Shown here in pieces: positions 27,555-36,291 of a stretch of 64,000 nt of DNA; the first letter of the stretch is position 1, and every line of letters begins with the position of its first letter. The notes beneath the pieces were generated by a model. That model did no database searches. It saw only the letters and a list, made by a program, of their open reading frames with translations, and was not told the origin of the DNA. Both the position numbers and the translations under genes were made by a program. The DNA is from Candidatus Scalindua sp. (GTDB lineage Bacteria; Planctomycetota; Brocadiia; Brocadiales; Scalinduaceae). The stretch spans positions 1-64,000 of the forward strand of contig JALDRB010000017.1 of NCBI GenBank assembly GCA_031316155.1, given 5' to 3'.

Positions 27555-28320
27555 GTGTACCCACCCCTGGTTCCTCCCAGGAGGGGAACATAATTCCTGG
27601 CCCCTTCAGGGAGGCGAACATAATTTCCGAAACACCCCAGGGGGAGAACATAATTTCTGGGCATTCCCAGGAGGGGAATATAATTCTTGGTTCCTCCCAA
27701 GAGAGGAATACTTTCTCTCGCACTTCCCGTGTATGCAATGTAACAAAAAGTCAACATCTTACCGCCCGTAAAGCAAAAAGTCCCCTCCCTGGAGGGGATA
27801 CAGGGGTGGGTAGAAAAATCATTCCTTACAATCCAAAACTCAAGGAATTGGCAAGAAAGCTGCGAAAAAATATGACGCTTTCCGAGGTTCTGCTCTGGGA
27901 CCAGTTAAAGCAGAAGAAAATGCTCGGTTTTGATTTTGATCGTCAAAAACCTCTTGATGAATATATCGTTGATTTTTACTGCAAGGATTTGATACTGGCA
28001 ATTGAGATCGACGGTGGTAGTCATGATTTTAAAGAAGTTTATGAGAATGATGTAGTAAGGCAGAAAAGACTTGAATCATTGGGTGTGCGTTTCTTACGTT
28101 TTCATGACTTGGACGTAAAAAAGAATCTTAATGGTGTATTCAGAGTAATAGAACATTGGATTAAGGAGCATCAAAATGATTTGGTGGGGAGAGTACCCAC
28201 TCCCCGACCCCTCCGAGGAGGGGATACCCACTCCTGACCCCTCCAGGGAGGGGAACATAATTCCCAACCCCTCCAAGGAGATGAAACCCACCCCTAACCC
28301 CTCCCGGGAGGGGAATGTTA
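27555..28320 (+). mobile_element. Family E arrays plus DUF559 nuclease domain inserted in hsdR
   Basis: About 770 bases separate VESTIRA from the [29 protein letters not shown] part of HsdR, which are adjacent in intact relatives. The insert has a left array of five to six E units (27555-27725), an inverted half (27781-27812), a DUF559 coding segment (27813-28180) and a right array (28186-28320). The left side is in frame with hsdR. Near 28180-28237 the frame is lost. The bracketing arrays suggest the DUF559 segment travelled with the repeats. Confidence 0.7.
27813..28180 (+). CDS. DUF559 (Vsr-like) endonuclease domain inside the hsdR insertion
   Basis: About 120 codons giving [66 protein letters not shown] and [15 protein letters not shown]. 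This is the full DUF559 domain, a relative of Vsr/PD-(D/E)XK nucleases with the D...ExD (AIEIDG) pattern. It is read in frame with the hsdR N-terminus, so the actual product would be HsdR-N::DUF559. Free-standing translation could start at an internal ATG near 27869. The domain is intact and may be active; that is inference. Confidence 0.75.
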
Positions 28321-30028
28321 TGGAATCGCCTGATAGCTATGGATTACCGGGAGTCAAAGTGCAGCCTGCCGGTGATCGAAAGGGTGGTGTTGTGTGGCAT
28401 ACGCAGGGGAGCGGAAAATCCCTGTCGATGGTTTTCTATACAGGGAAGATTGTTCTTTCTTTAGATAATCCCACCATTCTGGTTATTACTGACAGAAATG
28501 ATCTGGATGACCAGTTATTCGATACCTTTGCGGCATCGAAACAACTTCTCAGGCAGGAACCAGTACAGGCAGAGGACAGAGAGCAATTGAAGGATCTTCT
28601 CAAAGTGGCATCGGGTGGTGTTGTTTTTACAACCATTCAGAAATTTCAACCTGAAGAAGGAAATGTGTACGAGCAGCTCTCTGATAGAAAGAACATAATT
28701 GTCATAGTAGACGAGGCGCATCGAACTCAGTACGGGTTTAAGGCCAAAACGATAGATGAAAAGGATGATAAAGGAAATGTGATCGGCAAGAAAATTGTGT
28801 ACGGCTTTGCGAAATACATGCGTGACGCTCTGCCAAACGCAACGTATCTGGGTTTTACGGGTACACCAATCGAAAACACAGATGTGAACACACCCGCGGT
28901 ATTTGGTAACTATGTTGATATTTATGATATTTTACAGGCTGTTGATGATGGCGCAACGGTCAGGATTTATTACGAAAGCAGGCTGGCGAAGATAAAGCTC
29001 AGCGAAGAAGGGAAAAAACTTATTGCGGATCTTGATGAAGAGCTTGAACATGATGAATTAACCAAAACCCAGAAGGCAAAAGCAAAGTGGACACAACTGG
29101 AAGCATTAATCGGCAGTGAAGACAGGGTTAAGCAGGTGGCACAGGATATTATCACTCATTTCGAGCTGAGGAATAGTCCCGGAGGTGGAGGGCTTGATGG
29201 TAAGGCAATGGTTGTGGCCATGTCCCGCCGTATTGCTGCCGATTTGTATAAGGAAATCATTCATATTCGACCGCAATGGCACAGTGATGACCTGAAAACG
29301 GGTGTTATTAAGGTGGTTATGACTTCCTCTTCCTCCGACGGTCCTGAAATATCAAAACATCATACGACCAAAGAACAGCGCAGAGGGTTAGCGGAGAGAA
29401 TGAAGGATATTGAAGATGAACTTAAACTGGTGATTGTTCGTGATATGTGGCTCACGGGTTTTGATGCCCCGTGTTTACACACACTTTACATAGATAAACC
29501 GATGAAGGGTCATAATCTGATGCAGGCGATAGCACGGGTAAACAGGGTTTACAAAGACAAGCCAGGCGGTCTGGTGGTTGATTATCTGGGTATTGCCTCT
29601 GACCTGAAAAAAGCCTTATCCTTTTATTCTGATAGTGGAGGAAAGGGTGACCCTGCAATTGCCCAGGAAAAAGCCGTCCAAATGATGCTGGAAAAACTTG
29701 AAGTGGTTTCACAGATGTTTCATGGATTTGCCTATGAAGATTACTTTGAGGCAGACACTTCAACAAAGCTATCCCTTATTCTTGCAGCAGAAGAACATAT
29801 TCTGGGAATAGATAACGGGAGAAAGAGATATATTGATGAAGTAACCGCTCTGTCTCAGGCTTTTTCCATAGCGATACCCCATGAACAGGCAATGGACGTA
29901 AAAGATGAATTATCATTCTTTCAGGCGGTTAAATCACGTTTAGTAAAGTTTGACAGCACGGGTTCAGGCAGGACCGATGAGGAAATAGAGACCGTAATAC
30001 GACAGGTAATTGATAAGGTGGTGTGTTT
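28240..30028 (+). pseudogene. hsdR: Type I restriction endonuclease, helicase part (broken gene)
   Basis: After the right E array the frame gives [20 protein letters not shown] (Walker A), [26 protein letters not shown] (DEAH), [10 protein letters not shown], and [20 protein letters not shown] plus [15 protein letters not shown] for the second RecA-like domain. The motor is complete to [13 protein letters not shown], where an insertion sequence cuts in at about 30024. An open frame starts at 28176 inside the repeat array, but this is unlikely to be a real start. Confidence 0.9.
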
Positions 30029-31423
30029 CATAACATCGTATACACTTTTTGTCCCACAACATCGTATACACATTATATAATTTCCTTTAAAAAGGAGATT
30101 GTACAAAATGGATAAAAAATAGCAAAAACAATAAAGAAGAAATACAACTTCGCATAGATGTACTCAATTAAGTTCAGAAGGAAAAACGGTTACAGAAATC
30201 CATCAGGAACTTAATCGGACAAGAGCTTGGGTTTATAAATGGCTTGAGAGAGCAGAATCAGGGGGAAAGGGAGTGGTATCTTGATAAATCAAAAGAACCG
30301 CATCATAAACCCGGTAAAATTAATAAAGAGCTTGAACAGGCAATTGTAGAAAGCAGAAAGAAATTAGTGACAAGGGATAGACCTTCAACCAAATATTCTT
30401 TCTGTGGAGCAATTGCTATTCATCAAGAACTTGATACCTTAGGGTACCAAGAGAAACCAGGACTTTCCACCATCAATCGGGTCTTAAAAAGAAATGACCT
30501 TATTATTGAAAAATCAAGGCACAAAAATGAAACTACGTCGGGAAAATATTATCCTACAATCAAAACTAAGCATCCAGGGCACGTACATCAGCTTTGATCT
30601 GGTGACACCCAGGTATATACAAGGATACGGATCTATTGTTTCTGTAAACAGAATAGATGTTTATACCAATCAAGCAAACTTGGAACAATATACAGACAAG
30701 GGTGCTGAGAGCGTTATCAGCTTTCTGATCAATGATTGGAAGGCTTTTGGGCTTCCCAGATTTTTACAACTTGATAACGAAGCATCTTTCAGAGGAAGCC
30801 TGTATCATATTAAGACCTTGGTAAACTATCTCGATTCTGCTTAAATTTCGGTATTGATATAGTGTTTATACCATTTAAAGAACCATGGAGAAACGGATAT
30901 ATAGAAAATTTTAATAAACGTTTTAATGAATTACTCTGGCAATCAAAGCGCTTCAAAGATCTGAAAGAACTAAGAGTTGAATCAAAGAAATTTAGAGATA
31001 AACATAACAACTATCAGAAATATAAAAAAGATAATTTCTCTCAGCAATATTGCAAAGGCTATACACGAAGATTATTACCAGAAGGCTTCACCTTCGACCC
31101 ATCAGAGGAATTACCAATAACAAGAGGGAGAATACATTTTGTCCGTTTAGTAGATGAAAAGGGTATATTACAATTCTCAATGAAGAATTGTATATTAATA
31201 AAGCTTTAAGTTTTGAATATGTATGGGCAATACTAAACATGAGTAAACAAGAATTAAGTGTTTATTATCAAGCAGCATTTGAGGCTCCAAAACAATTAAT
31301 CAGAACAGAATCTTATAAACTAAGGGAACCTGTAAAAAACAGAATCCCTATTAAACAATTTTGCTAAGTGTATACGATGTTATGACACAGCTAGTGACAC
31401 TAAGATGTGTATACGATGTTGTG
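30024..31423 (+). mobile_element. IS481-like insertion sequence inside hsdR
   Basis: About 1.4 kb separates the HsdR motor from its C-terminal domain. The ends carry 17-bp inverted motifs in two versions. CATAACATCGTATACAC (30029-30045) pairs with GTGTATACGATGTTATG (31368-31384). CACAACATCGTATACAC (30055-30071) pairs with GTGTATACGATGTTGTG (31407-31423). So each end has two tandem binding-site-like motifs. The transposase inside is broken. The exact target duplication (perhaps GTG) is unclear. Confidence 0.8.
30108..31367 (+). pseudogene. IS481-like integrase-core transposase, frameshifted
   Basis: The ATG at 30108 follows AAAGGAGA, but the frame stops after four codons. Pieces in different frames together make a DDE (rve) transposase. 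The N-terminal helix-turn-helix is EGKTVTEIHQELNRTRAWVY. Next is YLDKSKEPHHKPGKINKELE, then the first Asp in FDLVTPRYIQG, the second in LQLDNEASFRG, and the Glu in EPWRNGYIENFNKRF. The C-terminus KNRIPIKQFC-stop ends one base before the right inner repeat. At least three frameshifts are needed, so the element cannot move by itself. Confidence 0.85.
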
Positions 31424-32059
31424 GAACTTACCAATAAGGCACTGGTAACTGAGCGGGTCATAGACGTTTTTGATGCAGCCGGGATCAAAAAACCGGATAT
31501 TTCCATACTCTCGGAAGAGTTCCTTCTGGAAGTTAAGAATATGGTGCATAAAAATATTGCCCTTGAAGTGTTAAAGAAATTGCTTAATGATGAAATTAAA
31601 TCACGCGTTAAAAAGAACCTGTTACAAAGTAAATCTTTAATGGAGATGCTTGAGAATGCCATCAGGAAATATCACAACAAAATTTTAACGGCAGCGGAGG
31701 TAATCGAGGAACTGATTGAACTGAGTAAGGACATTCAAAAGATGGACAAAGAGCCGGGGGAGATGGGATTGTCTGATCTTGAATATGCATTCTACACCGC
31801 TATTGCAAATAATGACAGTGCACGTGAATTGATGGAGAAGGACAAGCTAAGAGAATTGGCCGTTGTTCTCTATGAAAAAGTAAAAGAAAACGCTTCCATA
31901 GACTGGACAATTAAAGAAAGTGTAAAAGCAAAGTTAAAGGTTATTGTAAAGCGGACTTTAAGGCAATATGGCTATCCGCCGGATATGCAGAAACTGGCAA
32001 CTGAAACGGTATTGAAGCAGGCTGAGTTGATCGCAGAGGAGTTGACGGGTAAAGGCTGA
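31424..32059 (+). pseudogene. hsdR: Type I restriction endonuclease, C-terminal part
   Basis: The frame gives ELTNKALVTERVIDVFDAAG, KKPDISILSEEFLLEVKNM and a long helical tail ending LATETVLKQAELIAEELTGK. This is the HsdR C-terminal (DUF3387-type) region that contacts the methylase core. It is open upstream only into the right end of the insertion sequence (to 31361). It completes the gene broken by the family E/DUF559 insert and by the IS. Confidence 0.88.
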
Positions 32060-32094
32060 GGTATTATGGAGTCCGATACCTCGGTGGCATTGTT
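32058..32094 (+). terminator. Terminator-like hairpin after hsdR
   Basis: GAGGTAT (32058-32064) and ATACCTC (32076-32082) form a 7-bp stem over an 11-base loop, followed shortly by a GTTTTTCTC run. It overlaps the hsdR stop codon and would end transcription of the defence block. Confidence 0.5.
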
Positions 32095-32160
32095 TTTCTC
32101 TTTCCATGAGAATATGGTTATGTGAGCCTTCTCGAATGACTCCACACCTTAATGAAGCTG

Positions 32161-32190
32161 CCCGCCCGGATGAATCCGTTCGAATGGGGG
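32161..32190 (+). repeat. Palindromic module P, copy 3
   Basis: CCCGCCCGGATGAATCCGTT followed by CGAATGGGGG. It nearly matches the copy at 12484 and lies in the 200-base gap between the convergent hsdR remnant and the GH13 gene. Confidence 0.5.
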
Positions 32191-32259
32191 CAGAGGTCAA
32201 GGGGGTTCGCTCATGTATAAAATAAATGATTGCAAAATTCCTCATGCTTTGTACATTTA

Positions 32260-33750
32260 CTACTCCCCTGATACCCTGAAAAGGTGAAAACCGTATGGGG
32301 CTATATCGAGATAGAGACCCCGGGAAACAATCTCTTCTCTTGGCCGTACATATTCGATCTGATGTAAGATGTCTCTGAATCTCAGATTCTCAGAGAAAAT
32401 ATCCATTACGTGAGGATGCAGGTAACACTGCGATTGAGAGTCTGAATAATTGATAATCGCCAGGCAGTGGTTGGAGTTAAATACTCCTATAAAATTTTTG
32501 TAGGTAATATTGCCATCCCATGCAGGTGACGGTTTTAAGAGAAACCAGTTGCCATCACCCTGCATAATGGTTTTTGTGTTTGACAGGAGAATCTGATAAA
32601 AAGAGTTAATCTGCTGATTGATTCTTTCTTCAGGTCTTCTGATGAGTTGTACGGGCAGTTTTATTGTAAAGCCTTCCAACTGTCCCTGATGAAAGAGGTG
32701 GGCGCCGGGTCCAAGTGTCATAATGAATGCCGCAGCTTTTGATTTTTCATCTCCAAATACCTTTGCTGCACGATCTTCATCATGGTTTTCAATAAATCTC
32801 AGTTTTTTATTTCTTAAATCATTGTTTCCTGTTAAGAGTGCTACTAATTTTTCAATATCCATTTCCCGTAAGGCGTCATAGAAGGACTTGTCGTAAACAT
32901 AATCAAACCCGAGTGACACGAGTTCTGATTCCAACCCCCAATAGACCTCAGCAATAAAAACAAAGCCGGGATATGTTTTTTTGACTTCACGAATAGCTTC
33001 CTGCCAGAACTCTGTTTCCGGTTCCTTAAATTTATTGTTGTAAAAGACTCTCTCTCCCCAGATTTCAAGCTGGATTTTTTTTAAAATCAGCATTGCCATA
33101 TCGCAGCGCAGTCCGTCGCAGAGTTGGGATATGCTAAATAGTACATCAAGCATGGCTTTTCGTGTCCGGGGGTTAAAATAATTTAACTGTGCGACATCTG
33201 TCCAGGCAGGGAAATAGGGATCTTTTCCATACGCTACTATCGTTTTATCATTATCAACAGGGAAGAACGTTTCCGGGTTTTTCCTGAGATCAGATTCTGA
33301 TCCGTGTATAAAAAGCTCAGGTTTAGTTTTAATCCAGGGATGGTCTAACGATACATGATTCGGCACAAAATCCAGGAGTAGTTTCATTCCCTGTTTGTTC
33401 AATCTTTTTTTAAAATCCAGAATGCTTTTACGCTCACCCAGACAACTGTCAACATCATATCCCGCTACCGAATAGGGGGAACAAACGACATCTTCCGGTT
33501 TGAGATCGGGCAAAGCCCTGAGGAACGCACTGCGGAGGTCTTCATGGTTTAGGGCTATCTCCCTTCCTATCCTGCTTGAGCGCCACACCCCCATCAGCCA
33601 GAGAGCGTCAAAGCCAAATTTCTTTATGTATGTTATCTCTTCCTCAGGGATAGTATCCAGTTTTATTTCACTCTGATAGGTATGTGACAGCTCTTTCAGC
33701 CAGACACGGGTGTTAATTTCGTAAATGTGTGAGATTCCCTTTTTCTTCAT
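32260..33750 (-). CDS. Alpha-amylase family (GH13) glycosidase
   Basis: 496 residues. The four GH13 regions are visible: LLLDFVPNHVS, GLRCDMAML (nucleophile Asp), FIAEVYW (acid/base Glu) and FIENHDEDRAA. No signal peptide is seen, so it is likely a cytoplasmic alpha-glucan enzyme. The N-terminus KGISHIYEINTRVWLKEL resembles enzymes acting on maltodextrin or glycogen. The precise substrate cannot be read. It is transcribed toward the hsdR remnant, with the F palindrome upstream. Confidence 0.88.
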   Translation of the reverse strand: MKKKGISHIYEINTRVWLKELSHTYQSEIKLDTIPEEEITYIKKFGFDALWLMGVWRSSRIGREIALNHEDLRSAFLRALPDLKPEDVVCSPYSVAGYDVDSCLGERKSILDFKKRLNKQGMKLLLDFVPNHVSLDHPWIKTKPELFIHGSESDLRKNPETFFPVDNDKTIVAYGKDPYFPAWTDVAQLNYFNPRTRKAMLDVLFSISQLCDGLRCDMAMLILKKIQLEIWGERVFYNNKFKEPETEFWQEAIREVKKTYPGFVFIAEVYWGLESELVSLGFDYVYDKSFYDALREMDIEKLVALLTGNNDLRNKKLRFIENHDEDRAAKVFGDEKSKAAAFIMTLGPGAHLFHQGQLEGFTIKLPVQLIRRPEERINQQINSFYQILLSNTKTIMQGDGNWFLLKPSPAWDGNITYKNFIGVFNSNHCLAIINYSDSQSQCYLHPHVMDIFSENLRFRDILHQIEYVRPREEIVSRGLYLDIAPYGFHLFRVSGE

Positions 33751-33783
33751 GGGTTACCTGTATGTTTAATTTTTATCATCATT

Positions 33784-33935
33784 GTCCGGTTAGGTTTTTG
33801 CGTGTTTCATTTATTGCTCCAAAGCTGTCATTCCCGAATGTTTTTAGCGGGAATCTATGATGAATAAACCTATGTGGATACCCGATAAAAGCGTTCGGGT
33901 ATGACAAAAGCCGCGTATGTAAAACCTAACCAGAC
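33784..33935. repeat. Nested palindromic element F
   Basis: Outer arms GTCCGGTTAGGTTTT (33784-33798) and AAAACCTAACCAGAC (33921-33935) are inverted with one mismatch. Inside them TGTCATTCCCGAATG (33826-33840) faces CGTTCGGGTATGACA (33892-33906), also imperfectly inverted. The element fills the gap between the cytochrome operon and the GH13 gene and may act as a transcription barrier. Confidence 0.7.
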
Positions 33936-33936
33936 A

Positions 33937-35532
33937 CTACTGAGTAGAAATGGCATTTCGTCTTATTCTCTTTACAAAGATTATTTCGGCTATAATGGTA
34001 AACAAAATGGCAAGTATTGAATATAAAACATTCCTGCCTGTTTCTTTTTTCTCAAGGAAGAGATAGTGCCAGGTAGAGACAGCCATCTTACTTTCTGTTT
34101 CTCCATTGTGACCATCCCACACAAAAAAGGCTATGGGAATGAATTTGTTATATTCCATCTGGATATCATCTGTTTTGTCTGATGTAGTTAAATTACGTTT
34201 AACCAGCAACTTGTATTGCCCCTGTTTATACGCAACTTTACCCTTAATATCACTGTTTTTTTCTGACTGAAATTTTTTCCTGTTAACTCCTTCTGCATTG
34301 GCCTCCATAAAGGTATTTGAATCTGAGTTCCATAACCACAGGTTAACGGGTAATGTTGGATTTCCCATTAAGAAAAAAGGTCTGGGGCTTTCAGGTGTTT
34401 CTGGAATTTGAGAGGGAAATTGAATTGCCAGTGCGTCGGCGTATATAACATCTCCCTCCTCGGTAGTTCCTGGACTGCTTTGATTGGCATCATCCCACTC
34501 TATAAGAAATGCAATTTCCTTATCGTTATAGATGGATTTTACATAAATTTCATTTATCGAGGGCGTATACAACTTAGGCGCTAATAATATCTGCCCAAAA
34601 AGTGTAAATTCCCTTGCTTCAATTCCGTTCCAGAGAGGATCTTCTAAGTCTTCAGTGAGATTACCGGGAATAAATAAAGGCCTTAATACGGTTGTTTTCT
34701 GTGGTCGGTTTTTAATGCCCAATGACGTTACATAATTTGTCAGATCCCAAAGTTCCTCTTCCGTATTTCCAGTTAAAAAGGCCGGCATGGGAGTGCCTGC
34801 AATGCCTGTTATAATAGTGCGGTAGATATCTTTTTGTGCGCTTCCTATTTTGAATTTCCACGGCTTTGTAAGATTTGCAGCCTTAATAGGATGTTCCCAC
34901 TCATCGGTTAGTTTTATAGCAGAAGGCCCGTCGCCTCTTCCGCTTTCTCCATGGCACTTCCAGCATTCCAGCTTTTTCATGTAAATTTCTCTGCCCCTTT
35001 CAATGCTTTCCTTTGTAGCATGAGGTGGATTGGCAATTTTAACTATTTCGGGAACTTTTTTTATCTGCTTATACCAGTCAAACCTCTCGGCAAGGGTTTT
35101 GACATATAGTACTGTCTGCCATTTTTCTTTTTCCTTCAAAGAAGACCAGGCCGGCATGGAAGTGTCAGGTATGCCATTTGAAATAACGTTAAAAATATCC
35201 TGATCTGTTGGCAATTCACCGGATCCGGTAGAAATAATCTTATAACGCGCGCGGGTAAGGTCGCGAGGAGGAGGATCTAGAAAAGCCGAAGCCGGGCCAT
35301 CGCCTTCTCCGTCAACGCCATGACAGTATTGACACTTTTTCATGTATATTCTTTTTCCAGCCTCAATATTCTCTGATGAAGCTGGCGCCAGGTTCTCTCC
35401 CTGTGCGAGGAGAGATTGTAAGATTAAAAATTCAACTAATAAGATTACTATTATCATTAATGTTAGCAACATAATAAATCGGATTGAAATGTTGCGGCCA
35501 TCAATTATCGATTTAGAGGTTTTTCTTCCCAT
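33937..35532 (-). CDS. Membrane dihaem cytochrome c with EB_dh-type haem-binding domain
   Basis: 531 residues. An N-terminal membrane anchor (about 18-38) is followed by two cytochrome c domains with CQYCHGVDGEGDGPA (about residue 67) and CWKCHGESGRGDGP (about 193). From about 285 to 485 there is a beta-rich domain (EDPLWNGIEAREFTLFGQIL, EIAFLIEWDDAN, DALAIQFPSQIP). It resembles the ethylbenzene-dehydrogenase/DMSO-reductase-family haem-binding subunit. A C-terminal membrane segment ends the protein (about 505-525). It likely sits on the outer face of the membrane and passes electrons. It overlaps the upstream cytochrome gene by 28 bases and closes the operon. Confidence 0.82.
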   Translation of the reverse strand: MGRKTSKSIIDGRNISIRFIMLLTLMIIVILLVEFLILQSLLAQGENLAPASSENIEAGKRIYMKKCQYCHGVDGEGDGPASAFLDPPPRDLTRARYKIISTGSGELPTDQDIFNVISNGIPDTSMPAWSSLKEKEKWQTVLYVKTLAERFDWYKQIKKVPEIVKIANPPHATKESIERGREIYMKKLECWKCHGESGRGDGPSAIKLTDEWEHPIKAANLTKPWKFKIGSAQKDIYRTIITGIAGTPMPAFLTGNTEEELWDLTNYVTSLGIKNRPQKTTVLRPLFIPGNLTEDLEDPLWNGIEAREFTLFGQILLAPKLYTPSINEIYVKSIYNDKEIAFLIEWDDANQSSPGTTEEGDVIYADALAIQFPSQIPETPESPRPFFLMGNPTLPVNLWLWNSDSNTFMEANAEGVNRKKFQSEKNSDIKGKVAYKQGQYKLLVKRNLTTSDKTDDIQMEYNKFIPIAFFVWDGHNGETESKMAVSTWHYLFLEKKETGRNVLYSILAILFTIIAEIIFVKRIRRNAISTQ

Positions 35533-36281
35533 CTTCTCGGTTCCATACCAGTCGATTCATAAATATAAATAATAACCTTCCATATATCTTCTTCAGTCAA
35601 AACATTTTCCCAGGAGGGCATGGCGGAATTCCAGGGAGTTCCCTCGGCAGGTAACCCTTGCCCCCCTTTACTAATTCTCCAGAAGAGATAAGATTCCTGT
35701 AATTGTGAAATGCTTCCGGGATCAGTAAAATCAGCAGGTCTTGGATTAAGGGCCTCTGCAAAGTGACCATTCCCGTCAAGATTATCTCCGTGGCAAAAGA
35801 AACAGTTTTCAAAATAGACAACCGCTCCTTCTTCAATGTATTTATTTAAATTTTTTTTATCAGCTCTTAATGGGTTTTTTAATCCTAAAATGCGAAGAGG
35901 TTTTTCCCTGAATAGTATTTGCAGGGGCGGCTCAGGGTGGATAGAACGAAGTTCAGCAGGCTGTTTTGTCCCAACAGACAAATTAATATAAGTAAAAACC
36001 GCTACGGCTAAAGGCAATAAACCGAATATTAGCATTCTGGCCTCTTTATTTCTCTCTTCTATTAATGGATCCTCATTTTTAATTATGATTGATTTTATTG
36101 GATTAAGGAAATCCTGAAGCAATTTGGTATCGGATATAATGTAAATAAAGACAGCAAAAATAACTATCATCATATAAAAGTAGAGGAGGGATGACGGTAT
36201 CCGGGGATGTATTACATATTTGAGAACAAGAAAGGCGGCAACAACCAATAAAAATATTTGTGAAAGCTTATCGGTTTTCAT
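35505..36281 (-). CDS. Membrane-anchored monohaem cytochrome c
   Basis: 258 residues. Two or three N-terminal membrane segments (about 8-22, 29-48 and 86-104) precede a c-type domain with CFFCHGDNLDGNGHFAEALN (about residue 155) and a likely distal Met in AMPSWENVLTEEDIWKVIIY. It lies 10 bases after the bd-like oxidase gene and overlaps the next gene, so all three are one operon. It likely relays electrons between the oxidase-like protein and the dihaem protein. It has no CydB features. Confidence 0.85.
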   Translation of the reverse strand: MKTDKLSQIFLLVVAAFLVLKYVIHPRIPSSLLYFYMMIVIFAVFIYIISDTKLLQDFLNPIKSIIIKNEDPLIEERNKEARMLIFGLLPLAVAVFTYINLSVGTKQPAELRSIHPEPPLQILFREKPLRILGLKNPLRADKKNLNKYIEEGAVVYFENCFFCHGDNLDGNGHFAEALNPRPADFTDPGSISQLQESYLFWRISKGGQGLPAEGTPWNSAMPSWENVLTEEDIWKVIIYIYESTGMEPRRWEEKPLNR

Positions 36282-36291
36282 TTTTTTAATT

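Noticed and set aside
28176..28320. ATG at 28176 as a true start for the helicase half of hsdR
   Set aside because: It lies inside the family E array and no ribosome site is present. The encoded PLPDPSEEG segment is repeat-derived.
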